DNA of 64,000 nt, taken from NCBI RefSeq assembly GCF_042682785.1, contig NZ_JBHUIB010000004.1:4239-68238 (forward strand), written 5' to 3'. Source of the DNA: Thalassotalea_F euphylliae. GTDB lineage: Bacteria; Pseudomonadota; Gammaproteobacteria; Enterobacterales; Alteromonadaceae. The position numbers were made by a program, and so were the translations under genes. This document shows, piece after piece, positions 8,661-16,905 of the stretch. The number at the start of each line of letters is the position of its first letter. Within the stretch, counting starts at the first letter, position 1. The notes under the pieces were generated by a model. The model saw nothing but the letters and a program-made list of their open reading frames with translations, was not told the origin of the DNA and did not search any database.

Positions 8661-8683
8661 TAAAAAAGCCTTACCGAAGTAAG
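8661..8683 (-). terminator. Orphan minus-strand terminator
   Basis: A stable 7-bp GC-rich stem with CGAA loop followed on the minus strand by TTTTTTA. It has no T tract on the plus strand, so it does not suit the upstream plus-strand gene. Confidence 0.5.
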
Positions 8684-8996
8684 GCCTGAAATGCTCGCTG
8701 TATGGTCTTGTTGAACAAGCTTCTTGTTATTTATTTCTTAACTAGCGCGGTAGTTTTATAACAAAGCCATTTTGCGATTGCAACAAATTGGTAAAACTTT
8801 AATAGAGTAACTACACTACGTTGTTTTTCGTATTTTAGCGTGATGTTCACCGATATTCGCAGCAAAGTCCTGTTTTGCTTCATAATCACTTTTCTAACAT
8901 TTTGATTATTCTTCAATAAACATAACGTTCATAAATTGCGCTTGATCAACAGAGTGCGTCTTTTGGTCACGGTTCATAGATCTATTCTGGGGGCAG

Positions 8997-9005
8997 TGGT
9001 AGAAT
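8997..9005 (+). promoter_or_regulatory. Extended -10 promoter of hemE
   Basis: TGGTAGAAT is an extended -10 (TGn plus TAGAAT) followed by GCGCGCAC, a GC-rich discriminator. It lies about 30 bases before the hemE ATG. A -35 is not evident, as expected for extended -10 promoters. Confidence 0.55.
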
Positions 9006-9035
9006 GCGCGCACGCAAATTGAAGGTCTGAATTTA

Positions 9036-10103
9036 ATGACAACTTTACAAAACGACACTTATTTACGCGCGCTTTTGCGTGAACCTGTAGACTACACGCC
9101 AGTATGGATGATGCGTCAAGCAGGCCGTTATTTACCTGAATATAAAGAAACGCGTAAAGATGCTGGCGATTTTATGTCGTTATGCCGTAATACAGAGTTG
9201 GCGACTGAGGTAACGATTCAGCCTTTACGTCGCTTCAAACTTGATGCGGCTATTTTGTTCTCAGATATCCTTACGATTCCAGATGCAATGGGACTAGGCC
9301 TTTATTTTGAAACGGGAGAAGGTCCTAAATTTGAGCGCCCGATCACCTGTAAAGCGGACGTGGAAAAAATTGGTCATCCAGATCCAGAAGGCGAACTGCA
9401 ATACGTGATGAATGCTGTGCGTTCAATTCGTAAAGCGCTAGACGGTCAAGTACCACTCATTGGTTTCTCAGGCAGCCCATGGACGCTAGCAACATATATG
9501 GTTGAAGGTGGCAGCTCAAAAGCATTCACTAAAATCAAAAAGATGATGTATGCAGAGCCTCAAACGCTACATTTGCTTTTGGATAAGCTAGCAGATTCCG
9601 TGATCAGCTACTTGAACGCACAAATAGCTGCAGGCGCTCAGTCTGTGATGGTGTTTGACACGTGGGGTGGTGTGTTGTCGCCACGTGATTACAAAGATTT
9701 CTCATTGCAATACATGCATAAAATTGTTGATGGCTTAACGCGTCATAACGATGGCCGCAAAGTGCCTGTGACATTGTTTACAAAGAATGGCGGTATGTGG
9801 TTAGAGTCGATTGCAGCTACGGGTTGTGATGCATTGGGCCTAGATTGGACCATTAATATTGAAGATGCAAAGGCACGTGTTGGCGACAAAGTTGCGTTGC
9901 AAGGTAATATGGACCCGTCAATGCTTTATGCGCCTAAAGAGCGTATCGAAGAAGAAGTTGCTACGATTTTGAAAGGTTTCGGTGACGGTGGCACAGGACA
10001 CGTATTTAATTTGGGTCACGGTATTCACCCAGATGTGAACCCAGAGCATGCAGGTCACTTTATTGAAGCGGTTCACCGCTTAAGTAAGCCTTACCATAAG
10101 TAA
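9036..10103 (+). CDS. hemE: Uroporphyrinogen decarboxylase
   Basis: Cytoplasmic haem pathway enzyme converting uroporphyrinogen III to coproporphyrinogen III by four decarboxylations. The 355-residue length is normal. The N-terminal signature PVWMMRQAGRYLPEYKETR (residues 22-40) carries the substrate-binding arginines. The GFSGSPWTLATYMVEG segment is the second signature, and the conserved His of the GHGIHPDV region is near the C-terminus. A single-gene unit with its own extended -10 promoter and a downstream terminator hairpin. Confidence 0.98.
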   Translation: MTTLQNDTYLRALLREPVDYTPVWMMRQAGRYLPEYKETRKDAGDFMSLCRNTELATEVTIQPLRRFKLDAAILFSDILTIPDAMGLGLYFETGEGPKFERPITCKADVEKIGHPDPEGELQYVMNAVRSIRKALDGQVPLIGFSGSPWTLATYMVEGGSSKAFTKIKKMMYAEPQTLHLLLDKLADSVISYLNAQIAAGAQSVMVFDTWGGVLSPRDYKDFSLQYMHKIVDGLTRHNDGRKVPVTLFTKNGGMWLESIAATGCDALGLDWTINIEDAKARVGDKVALQGNMDPSMLYAPKERIEEEVATILKGFGDGGTGHVFNLGHGIHPDVNPEHAGHFIEAVHRLSKPYHK

Positions 10104-10157
10104 ATGCGAACAAGGTTGTTATTGTCTCGATTTTAGCAACCAGATAATCATATTGAT

Positions 10158-10191
10158 AAAAGGTCGTTGGCTACGGTTAATGGCCTTTTTT
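10158..10191 (+). terminator. Terminator of hemE
   Basis: Stem AAAAGGTC(GTT) with (AAT)GGCCTTTT, allowing G-T pairs, followed by TTTTTT. It lies 55 bases after the hemE stop. Confidence 0.65.
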
Positions 10192-10257
10192 ATTGGACTA
10201 TCTTAAAGGCTTACTTGTTGCCTGTACTCGGTAATCTATTATCGAATGTACTAATCA

Positions 10258-10302
10258 CCCACCCAAAGCACCACTTAATTTGCGTACCTCCCACCCAAAG
10301 CA
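10258..10302. repeat. 13-bp direct repeat
   Basis: CCCACCCAAAGCA occurs at 10258-10270 and 10290-10302, 32 bp apart start to start, about three helical turns, upstream of the esterase gene. It could be a pair of regulator sites or a duplication scar. Confidence 0.5.
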
Positions 10303-10383
10303 ATAAGGGCTGGCCTGTTCTTTCCGAGAGGGGATTGCTATCATCGCTAGTCTTTCGTTTATTGATGTTTCAAGGTAATCACT

Positions 10384-11055
10384 ATGTCTGTATCTGCGTT
10401 AGAGCGCATCGTCGTCGAGCCAAATGTTCCCGCTACCACCTGCGTTATTTGGTTGCATGGGTTAGGCGATTCAGGTGAAGGATTTGCGCCTATTGTGCCG
10501 GCATTTAATTTACCAGCCAACCACGGTATTCGCTTTGTGTTTCCTCATGCACCAATGCAACCTGTCACGATAAACCAAGGTTACGTAATGCGTTCTTGGT
10601 ATGACATAAAGAGCATGGATTTGCACAATCGTGCAGATATGGAAGGTGTGCTTGAATCGGAAGTACTTATTAAGGAATTGATTCAAGAACAAATAAATGC
10701 GGGTATTCCCGCCAATCGTATTGTGCTAGCAGGGTTTAGCCAAGGCGGTGTATTAAGCTTGTTTACTGGCTTACGCTACCCAGAAACATTGGCAGGCATT
10801 TTGGCGTTGTCATGTTATTTGCCAACAAGTGACCGCCTTCCAGAAGGTTGCCATGACGCCAACCGTGATACAAAAATTTTGCAGCACCATGGCGAGCAAG
10901 ATGAAGTGGTGCCGTATATCGCAGGGCAAACTGCATATCAGCTATTGGCAGGGGCAAACTATAAGACCCAATGGCAAAGCTATAAGATGGGACATAATCT
11001 AGTACCACAGCAAATCAGTGATATCGCCAACTGGCTTAAAGCTCGCTTGCTATAG
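10384..11055 (+). CDS. Carboxylesterase/phospholipase family hydrolase
   Basis: Cytoplasmic serine hydrolase of the carboxylesterase II/acyl-protein-thioesterase-like family, 223 residues, the usual length. The catalytic triad is visible: Ser119 in GFSQGG, Asp173 in GEQDEVVP and His204 in MGHN. The N-terminal WLHGLGDSGEGF (residues 23-34) is the family's oxyanion signature. It is close to enzymes annotated EstB, which hydrolyse short-chain esters; the natural substrate is not known. It stands alone, convergent with pyrE, with a shared bidirectional terminator. Confidence 0.9.
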   Translation: MSVSALERIVVEPNVPATTCVIWLHGLGDSGEGFAPIVPAFNLPANHGIRFVFPHAPMQPVTINQGYVMRSWYDIKSMDLHNRADMEGVLESEVLIKELIQEQINAGIPANRIVLAGFSQGGVLSLFTGLRYPETLAGILALSCYLPTSDRLPEGCHDANRDTKILQHHGEQDEVVPYIAGQTAYQLLAGANYKTQWQSYKMGHNLVPQQISDIANWLKARLL

Positions 11056-11117
11056 TATTTGCCTTGGAATTGTTTTAGTTACATGAGCTTGTAGGTGTTT
11101 AGCTAGTCCTAAAACAA

Positions 11118-11148
11118 AAAAGCACTTGGCTATAGACCAAGTGCTTTT
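11118..11148. terminator. Bidirectional terminator between esterase gene and pyrE
   Basis: Perfect 12-bp stem AAAAGCACTTGG / CCAAGTGCTTTT with a 7-base loop, flanked by A and T runs, so it can serve both convergent genes. Confidence 0.9.
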
Positions 11149-11195
11149 CAATTTGCTCCCATTGAGGGCAAATGTGCGCGTAAAACTGGTTTAAC

Positions 11196-11837
11196 TTAAA
11201 TGCCGTAGTCTTCGCGGTATTGCTTAATCGAGGTGAGTGCTTCTGCCATATCACCTTTTTCTTCTAAATAGGTGATTAAGTCGCCTAAAGTGACGATAGA
11301 AATAACCGCAGTACCAAAGTCACGTTCTACTTCTTGAATCGCTGACAATTCACCTTTGCCTTTTTCTTGGCGATCAAGTGCGATTAATACACCGCTCAAC
11401 TCTGCACCATTGGCCTTGATGATTTCCATCGATTCACGAATAGCTGTGCCCGCAGTGATAACGTCATCAACTAACATGACTTTGCCTTCCAGTGCAGAAC
11501 CAACGAGGTTACCACCTTCACCGTGCGTTTTAGCTTCTTTACGGTTAAAGCAATATGGCACGTCTTGATTATGATGATCAGCTAATGCAACTGCTGTAGT
11601 GGTTGCAATAGGGATACCTTTGTATGCAGGACCAAATAATAAGTCAAAGTCGATACCGCTATCTGCTAAGGCTGCAGCGTAGAAACGGCCTAAACGCGCT
11701 AAATCTCCGCCGGTGTTAAACAAACCAGCGTTAAAAAAGTATGGGCTTGTGCGTCCAGACTTTAAAGTGAATTCGCCGAAACGTAAGACTTGTTTGCTCA
11801 GTGCAAACTCAATAAATTCGCGTTGATAATCTTTCAC
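11196..11837 (-). CDS. pyrE: Orotate phosphoribosyltransferase
   Basis: De novo pyrimidine enzyme joining orotate and PRPP to give OMP. The product has 213 residues, as in E. coli. The PRPP-binding loop VMLVDDVITAGTAIRES is near residues 120-136 and the catalytic loop segment NRKEAKTHGEGG lies before it. It follows rph with a 23-base gap on the same strand. The rph-pyrE pair is conserved in gammaproteobacteria, but the gap here is too short for the attenuator known from E. coli. Confidence 0.98.
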   Translation of the reverse strand: MKDYQREFIEFALSKQVLRFGEFTLKSGRTSPYFFNAGLFNTGGDLARLGRFYAAALADSGIDFDLLFGPAYKGIPIATTTAVALADHHNQDVPYCFNRKEAKTHGEGGNLVGSALEGKVMLVDDVITAGTAIRESMEIIKANGAELSGVLIALDRQEKGKGELSAIQEVERDFGTAVISIVTLGDLITYLEEKGDMAEALTSIKQYREDYGI

Positions 11838-11860
11838 GTTATACCTTTACTTAAATCGAT

Positions 11861-12574
11861 TTAGTTTAGTGCTGCTTTTTGAATGTCGAATAGCTCGTTA
11901 ATGCCTTGCTTTGCCAGTTGCATCATTTCTTGCATTTCATCAAAGCTAAACGGCTCTTCTTCAGCAGTACCTTGAACTTCAATAAGTTTGCCCGTTTCTG
12001 TCATAACAACATTCATATCAGTTTCTGCTTCCGAATCTTCTAAATATTCCAAGTCAGAAATTGGCGTACCTTTGTAAATACCTACAGACACTGCAGCGAT
12101 CATGTGCTTAAGTGGGTTGGTTTTAATGATGTCTTTCGCACGCATATAGTTCAGTGCTTCAACGAGTGCAACGCAAGCACCTGTAATTGATGCTGTGCGC
12201 GTGCCGCCGTCGGCTTGAATCACATCACAGTCAATCGTGATTGTATTTTCGCCTAGCGCAGCTAAGTCTACCGCCGCACGCAATGAGCGAGCGATTAAGC
12301 GTTGGATTTCCATGGTGCGACCACCTTGCTTACCACCTGCCGCTTCACGACGCATGCGCGTGTGAGTTGAACGAGGTAACATGCCGTATTCAGCAGTAAT
12401 CCAGCCTTTACCTTGGCCTTTTAAAAAGCGTGGTACACCTTCTTCAACGCTGGCGGTACAAATCACTTTGGTCTCGCCGAATTCGATAAGAATAGAACCT
12501 TCCGCGTGAGCGGTAAAATTGCGCGTAATGGTGACTGGGCGAATCTGGCCCGGCGTTCTGCCGCTTGGTCGCAT
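11861..12574 (-). CDS. rph: Ribonuclease PH
   Basis: Phosphorolytic 3'-5' exoribonuclease that trims tRNA 3' ends; it forms a hexameric ring. The 237-residue protein is full length and shows MRPSGRTPGQIRPVTITR at the N-terminus. It also has the RNA-binding arginines of LPRSTHTRMRREAA and the phosphate site GGTRTASITGA. Unlike E. coli K-12, where rph is frameshifted, the frame here is intact. First gene of the rph-pyrE unit. In E. coli yicC lies directly opposite rph; here a three-gene oxidoreductase operon separates them. Confidence 0.97.
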   Translation of the reverse strand: MRPSGRTPGQIRPVTITRNFTAHAEGSILIEFGETKVICTASVEEGVPRFLKGQGKGWITAEYGMLPRSTHTRMRREAAGGKQGGRTMEIQRLIARSLRAAVDLAALGENTITIDCDVIQADGGTRTASITGACVALVEALNYMRAKDIIKTNPLKHMIAAVSVGIYKGTPISDLEYLEDSEAETDMNVVMTETGKLIEVQGTAEEEPFSFDEMQEMMQLAKQGINELFDIQKAALN

Positions 12575-12713
12575 ATTGAATCCTTAGAAATATAAAATTG
12601 CTGCGCATTATATAGCCTCTAGTGCTAATTTGACATAATGACGCGCCAAAGATTTTGAAATATAGTTAATTGATATCAGGTCTGTTGGAATATCGAATTA
12701 ATAAGGATAGTCC

Positions 12714-13187
12714 ATGAAGCATATTCTTTTTTCTGCGCTGGCATTAGTGTTGTTCAGTTGGCCAGTAGTAGCGGCTAATGATTTACCGCTTTACAGCAAA
12801 ATTTACGACGACAAGCGAGACCCATTTAAAGATGCGATGGCAGCTATTGAGCTTGCGCAACAGTCAGAGCGTAATGTTTTAATAGAAATTGGTGGTAACT
12901 GGTGTACGTGGTGCCACAAAATGGATGCTTTTTTAGAAAAAAATCCAGATATTTATCAAAAGCTTCACCAAGAGTTTGTGGTATTGAAGGTGAACGTCAG
13001 CGATAGCAATGAAAACGAAGCGTTTATGAAAGCCCTACCGCCTGTGCTTGGCTACCCTCACATGTATGTATCTACTGCTGCAGGTAAAATGGTGTTGTCG
13101 AAAGATACCGCAGAGCTTCAGCAAGATGGTCAATATTCACGCGAGCGCTGGTTAAGTTTTATTGAACAATGGAAGCCGAAAGCCTAA
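12714..13187 (+). CDS. Exported thioredoxin-like protein
   Basis: 157 residues with a signal peptide (1-21, cleavage after VVAA). A thioredoxin fold follows, with the redox pair Cys64-Thr-Trp-Cys67 (WCTWCHKM) and a cis-Pro region (GYPHMYV) near residue 112. The class resembles thioredoxin-like proteins of the DUF255/thiol-disulfide isomerase type acting in the periplasm. It is first in an operon with a gluconate-dehydrogenase-subunit-3-like protein and a GMC oxidoreductase, 3 bases from the next gene, so it probably keeps cysteines of that complex in the right state. That role is inference. Confidence 0.85.
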   Translation: MKHILFSALALVLFSWPVVAANDLPLYSKIYDDKRDPFKDAMAAIELAQQSERNVLIEIGGNWCTWCHKMDAFLEKNPDIYQKLHQEFVVLKVNVSDSNENEAFMKALPPVLGYPHMYVSTAAGKMVLSKDTAELQQDGQYSRERWLSFIEQWKPKA

Positions 13188-13190
13188 GTT

Positions 13191-13832
13191 ATGTCATTTT
13201 TTGATCCCCTATACCAAACACCCAAATGGCTGTCTCGCAAACTAACGCGGAGACAAGCTTTAAAGTCAGCGGCAGGTGTAAGTGCTATAGCTGCTATGCC
13301 TTTACCGATGACAGCTTTAGCGACTTCAACGCTAGATTCATTAAAGAAAAGTGACCCATGGTTAACGTTAGACGCGGTACTCAATCATCTGTTACCAAGT
13401 TCGGAATCTGGTCCTGGCGCGCAAGACATTCAAGCCTTGGCTTACCTTTACAATGTGGTTGATGAACAACCGCTAGATTCTGAAGAAAAGGCTTTTATTG
13501 AAAAGGGTGTTGGCTGGCTAAACGGTTTTAGCAATAGCCAGCTGAATAAACCATTTGTCGAGCTATCCACTCAAGATAAAGAAACGATATTGCGCAAAAT
13601 AAGCGGCTCGCGAGCGGGGCATAACTGGATAAATACACTGATTAACTATCTCTATGAAGCCATGCTTTCGCCACCCGCATACGGTGGCAATCCAAACGGG
13701 ATTGGCTGGAAATGGCTAAACCACAAAGCGGGCTTCCCATTGCCGGATAAAGGCAAACGCTTTTATGAAATACCGGGTAGATACCGAATTTCAGTGAAAA
13801 ATCTATCAACAGAGGTTAAACGCAAAGCATGA
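13191..13832 (+). CDS. Gluconate 2-dehydrogenase subunit 3 family protein
   Basis: Small subunit of a membrane-associated GMC dehydrogenase, 213 residues. Residues 18-44 are a Tat signal (TRRQALKSAAGVSAIAAMP, twin arginines) ending near ALA, so it is exported folded and probably carries the catalytic subunit with it. The rest is helical and matches the family's usual length. Its stop overlaps the start of the GMC gene by four bases, indicating translational coupling and a complex of fixed stoichiometry. The electron acceptor is not visible; no cytochrome c gene is nearby. Confidence 0.88.
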   Translation: MSFFDPLYQTPKWLSRKLTRRQALKSAAGVSAIAAMPLPMTALATSTLDSLKKSDPWLTLDAVLNHLLPSSESGPGAQDIQALAYLYNVVDEQPLDSEEKAFIEKGVGWLNGFSNSQLNKPFVELSTQDKETILRKISGSRAGHNWINTLINYLYEAMLSPPAYGGNPNGIGWKWLNHKAGFPLPDKGKRFYEIPGRYRISVKNLSTEVKRKA

Positions 13833-15541
13833 TGTACGATATTTGTATTGTTGGTAGTGGTGCAGGTGCATCGCCGGTGGCTTATACGTTAGCAAAAGCA
13901 GGAGCGAAAGTGCTCGTGCTCGAAAAAGGGCCTTGGCTAACGGAAAAAGAGTTTTATAAAGATGAACTGGCCATTAGCTTGCGAGATGCCTACAACCCCT
14001 CGTTAGCTGACGAACGTCACGTTATTGAAGAAGGATACGAACGAGACAACGGTTCAACTTATTGGCAAGGCGAAAACACGGAAAATTCTGGTTGGAGCTT
14101 TTGGAATGGCACAGTAGTTGGTGGCTCTTCAAACTTCATGAGTGGATATTTTCATCGGTTAAAGCCTGTCGATTTTAAATTGAAGTCGACATACGGTGAA
14201 GTTGAAGGGGCCAACGTCGAAGATTGGCCTATTAGCTACGATGATATGGAGCCTTTCTACACCATGGTGGATGAGTTGGTGGGTGTTTCTGGCCGTGTTG
14301 TTGACCACCCGCACCAAGAGCCACGCTCAAAAGATTTCCCATACCCACCCATTGCGGAACATGCGGTTTCAGGGTGGATAGATAAAGCTGCAAGTGATTT
14401 AGGTTATCACCCGATTCCAGTGCCAAGGGCTGTGTTGTCGCAGCCAGCGATGGGCAGAAGAAGTTGTGAGTATTCAGGTTACTGCAGCAGCTATGGTTGT
14501 TCATCAGGCGCTAAAGGCAGCGGACGCGCTGCGCTGCTAAACCATGCGGTAGCAACGGGTAACTTAACCATTAAGCCCAACGCTAAAGTGTTCAATATTG
14601 CCAGTGATGACAATGGCAAAGTAACAGGTATTGAATACTATGACAGCCAAGGTAAAAAGCACAAAGTGGACGCAAACTATTACGTGGTTGCGTGCCAAGC
14701 TGTTGAAACATCAAGGCTATTATTGGCATCTAAAGGACCTAAATTCCCAAATGGTCTTGCCAATAATAATGGTCAAGTAGGTAAGAACTTAGTGTTTAGC
14801 GCCGGCGGTACAGGGCGTGGCGATTTTAATTTCGACCAACTTACTGAACAGCAAATTTCACAAATTACGCAAGTAGGCCCTTTTGTGAATCGTGCATTAC
14901 AAGATTGGTATGAAATAGACGATAAGTCATTCGAAGGAGCTAATAAAAAGGGTAAAGCTAAAGGTGGCACCATCGACTTCCTTTTCCACCAAAACCCAAT
15001 TGCTCGCGCTATGGGCTCACAGTATGACGACGATGATGAACTCGTTTGGGGTGAACAGCTAAAACAAAATTTAAAGCAAGAGTTTACTACCTATCGCACT
15101 CTGCGCTTTGAAGTATTCAACGATTGGATGCCCAACGATGATTGCTTCGTATCGTTAGACGATGAGGTCACTGACAAGTGGGGTGACCCGGTAGCAAAAG
15201 TGAGAATTGGCTATCACGAGCAAGACTTAAAAGTGGGTGAATACATTGCTGCGAAAGCAGAGACGGTATTGCGAGAGCTGGGCGCAACCAATGTCTATTC
15301 CTCTGTGAGTAGTTATCCTCCAACAAATTTAATGGCAGGTGGGTGTCGTTTTGGTGATGATCCTAAAACCAGTGTGTTAGATAAAAACTGCCAAGCACAT
15401 GAAGTCGCAAACTTATATGTTACCGATGGCTCCTTCATGCCTACCGGTGGCAGTGTGCCTTATACCTACACAATATATGCAAACGCATTTCGTGTAGCGC
15501 AGCACATTAAACAACAATGGCAACAAAGTCAGTCAGCATAA
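13829..15541 (+). CDS. GMC family FAD oxidoreductase (dehydrogenase large subunit)
   Basis: Flavoprotein of 570 residues with an N-terminal FAD Rossmann motif (IVGSGAGASPVAYTLAKAGAK would span it; GSGAGA at 8-13) and the C-terminal GMC domain with NLYVTDGSFMPTGG. It has no own signal peptide and is presumably exported with its Tat-bearing partner. In the usual GMC active site a His precedes the GG(T/C)RMG motif and a His or Asn follows near the final SVNP-like segment. Here those stretches read NLMAGGCRFG and GGSVPYTYT, with no His in either place. It may belong to a divergent branch with another catalytic residue; the substrate is unknown. Confidence 0.9.
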   Translation: MMYDICIVGSGAGASPVAYTLAKAGAKVLVLEKGPWLTEKEFYKDELAISLRDAYNPSLADERHVIEEGYERDNGSTYWQGENTENSGWSFWNGTVVGGSSNFMSGYFHRLKPVDFKLKSTYGEVEGANVEDWPISYDDMEPFYTMVDELVGVSGRVVDHPHQEPRSKDFPYPPIAEHAVSGWIDKAASDLGYHPIPVPRAVLSQPAMGRRSCEYSGYCSSYGCSSGAKGSGRAALLNHAVATGNLTIKPNAKVFNIASDDNGKVTGIEYYDSQGKKHKVDANYYVVACQAVETSRLLLASKGPKFPNGLANNNGQVGKNLVFSAGGTGRGDFNFDQLTEQQISQITQVGPFVNRALQDWYEIDDKSFEGANKKGKAKGGTIDFLFHQNPIARAMGSQYDDDDELVWGEQLKQNLKQEFTTYRTLRFEVFNDWMPNDDCFVSLDDEVTDKWGDPVAKVRIGYHEQDLKVGEYIAAKAETVLRELGATNVYSSVSSYPPTNLMAGGCRFGDDPKTSVLDKNCQAHEVANLYVTDGSFMPTGGSVPYTYTIYANAFRVAQHIKQQWQQSQSA

Positions 15542-15554
15542 TTGCTGGCTGACT
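15527..15554 (+). terminator. Hairpin at end of GMC operon
   Basis: 12-bp stem AGTCAGTCAGCA / TGCTGGCTGACT (one G-T pair) with loop TAAT overlapping the stop codon. No T run follows, so termination strength is uncertain; it may protect the mRNA 3' end. Confidence 0.5.
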
Positions 15555-15616
15555 CTGCGTTTGTCAGGCATAATTCACGCAGTTCATTCTTATAAAATCC
15601 GTTAATAGGAAAGATC

Positions 15617-16480
15617 ATGATTCACAGTATGACTGCGTTTGCTCGCCACGAGATAAAAGGCGAGTGGGGTAATGCCGTATGGGAAATCCGCTCGGTAAAC
15701 CAACGATTTTTAGAAACCTACTTCCGTCTTCCAGAACAATTCAGAGGCATTGAACCTGTATTGCGTGAACGCTTTCGCAAAGCATTAGCACGTGGCAAGG
15801 TTGAATGCGCCTTACGCTTTACCGCGAACCCCGCAGCGAAAGGCACGTTAAGTTTAAACACACAACTTGCTGAGCAACTTATCGCACATGCACAAACCAT
15901 TGCCGGAAAGCTTGAACAAGCGCAAGTGAACCCGGTTGAGATCATGCGTTGGCCTGGCGTAATGGAAGCTGAAGAAGCAGATATGGACGCTATTCAAGCA
16001 GATATGCTTGCGGGTTTTGACCAAGCGTTGAAAGACTTCATTGCTGCACGAGCGCGTGAAGGCGAAAATATGAAAGCGCTTATTGAGCAACGATTAGAAG
16101 GTATTGTTGTTCAAGCCGAAACGGTTAAAGCGCACATGCCAGAAATTATCCAGTGGCAGAAAGACCGTATTATTGAGAAATTCAATGATGCAGGTATTGA
16201 ACCTGAGTCTGGCCGTGTTGAACAAGAACTCGTATTACTTGCCCAAAAAATGGATGTAGACGAAGAAATCGATCGCCTATTCAGCCATGTGAAAGAAACG
16301 CAAGGCATCTTGAAAAAAGGCGGGCCACAAGGTCGCCGATTAGACTTTATGATGCAAGAGTTTAACCGCGAAGCTAACACGCTGGGCTCCAAATCAATAA
16401 ATGCCGATATCACCAATGCAGCTGTTGAGTTGAAGGTGCTAATTGAGCAAATGCGAGAGCAGATCCAGAATATTGAGTAG
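15617..16480 (+). CDS. yicC: YicC family endoribonuclease
   Basis: Conserved endoribonuclease of the YicC/YloC family, 287 residues. The N-terminus MIHSMTAFAR and the C-terminal DUF1732 segment LDFMMQEFNREANTLGSKS are typical, and the last residues end normally at IQNIE. The last 23 bases of the gene are the left copy of the 24-bp repeat that bounds the downstream island, so the insertion restored the reading frame and did not damage the gene. The 3' end of yicC is known as an integration site of mobilizable genomic islands in Vibrio. Good Shine-Dalgarno (AGGAAAGATC) before the ATG. Confidence 0.96.
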   Translation: MIHSMTAFARHEIKGEWGNAVWEIRSVNQRFLETYFRLPEQFRGIEPVLRERFRKALARGKVECALRFTANPAAKGTLSLNTQLAEQLIAHAQTIAGKLEQAQVNPVEIMRWPGVMEAEEADMDAIQADMLAGFDQALKDFIAARAREGENMKALIEQRLEGIVVQAETVKAHMPEIIQWQKDRIIEKFNDAGIEPESGRVEQELVLLAQKMDVDEEIDRLFSHVKETQGILKKGGPQGRRLDFMMQEFNREANTLGSKSINADITNAAVELKVLIEQMREQIQNIE

Positions 16481-16481
16481 T
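16458..16481 (+). repeat. Left attachment repeat (attL) in yicC
   Basis: 24-bp sequence identical to 21321-21344. It includes AGATCCAGAATATTGAGTAG and forms the final codons and stop of yicC. Matching stops one base outside on each side, as expected of a core site created by site-specific recombination. Confidence 0.88.
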
Positions 16482-16518
16482 AATTTGGATTGTAAATATT
16501 TGTAGTTAAATTTTAATA

Positions 16519-16544
16519 AAGCCTCGTTTTTACGGGGTTTTTTG
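16519..16544 (+). terminator. Terminator after yicC inside island
   Basis: Stem AAGCCTCG / CGGGGTTT (two G-T pairs) with loop TTTTTA, followed by TTTT. It is brought by the island and now ends yicC transcription. Confidence 0.6.
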
Positions 16545-16681
16545 TTATTTGGTGTTAAAAAGCAGGTTTATTTAAATGGAAATTTGGATTTTGCAGATTT
16601 GGATTTTCAACTAGCGATTGCCAACTATTAGAGCATTTAGCTTGTTTTAATTGCCAAAAGTCAGAATTATTAAGGCTTTCA

Positions 16682-16739
16682 TAGGGGGGGGAGGTAAAAT
16701 CGCTACAGCCTTTTTGGTTCTGACCGTCCCCCCAGCCTA
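16682..16739. repeat. G-run / C-run inverted repeat
   Basis: Eight G at 16684-16691 face six C at 16728-16733; the flanking TAGG and CCTA also pair. Such a stem would be very stable in RNA or single-stranded DNA. It may be the remains of a REP- or MITE-like element; that is inference. Confidence 0.45.
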
Positions 16740-16805
16740 ATTTTTGTGTGCGCGAATTAAAAAGTTTTTAACCCTGCCAAGATCGGAACTTACACTTTAT
16801 AAAAG

Positions 16806-16868
16806 TAACCGGTTAAAAAAAACAACCAAAAAAGGTTGAATTCATTTTTGTTTTAGGTTTTAATGAAT
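16806..16868 (+). promoter_or_regulatory. Candidate XRE operator cluster
   Basis: Three nested or adjacent dyads (16806-16815, 16823-16838, 16840-16868) immediately upstream of the XRE gene suggest autoregulation. No binding motif is known for this regulator. Confidence 0.4.
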
Positions 16869-16905
16869 ATGGGAGCAAAATGCTTCTAGCCCAAACGAGG
16901 ATAAA

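Larger units (their letters stand above)
8622..9035. other. Intergenic region before hemE with minus-strand terminator
   Basis: No convincing gene. At 8661-8683 the hairpin GCCTTAC-CGAA-GTAAGGC is preceded by AAAAAA on the plus strand, so the U tract lies on the minus-strand transcript; no minus-strand gene is visible upstream of it. A minus-strand 61-codon reading frame at 8731-8916 has no ribosome binding site. The region could hold a short RNA read leftward. At the right end is the hemE promoter. Confidence 0.4.
16482..16905. other. Left end of island, non-coding, with dyads
   Basis: No reading frame is supported. It holds a terminator, then at 16682-16739 a G-run/C-run inverted repeat: TAGG and GGGGGGA pair with TCCCCCC and CCTA, enclosing about 34 bases. 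Before the XRE gene is a cluster of dyads at 16806-16868: TAACCGGTTA, CAACC-N6-GGTTG, and ATTCATT-N15-AATGAAT. The cluster looks like an operator region; the G/C dyad resembles palindromes of small mobile sequences. Confidence 0.5.

Noticed and set aside
8731..8916. 61-codon minus-strand frame before hemE
   Set aside because: No Shine-Dalgarno, no motif, composition of translated AT-rich spacer; only the terminator after it is kept as a possible small-RNA sign.
10167..10478. 103-codon frame overlapping the esterase start
   Set aside because: Begins inside the hemE terminator and runs into the esterase gene in another frame; no family resemblance.
11838..11860. pyrE attenuator between rph and pyrE
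   Set aside because: Known in E. coli, but the 23-base gap here holds no hairpin or T run.
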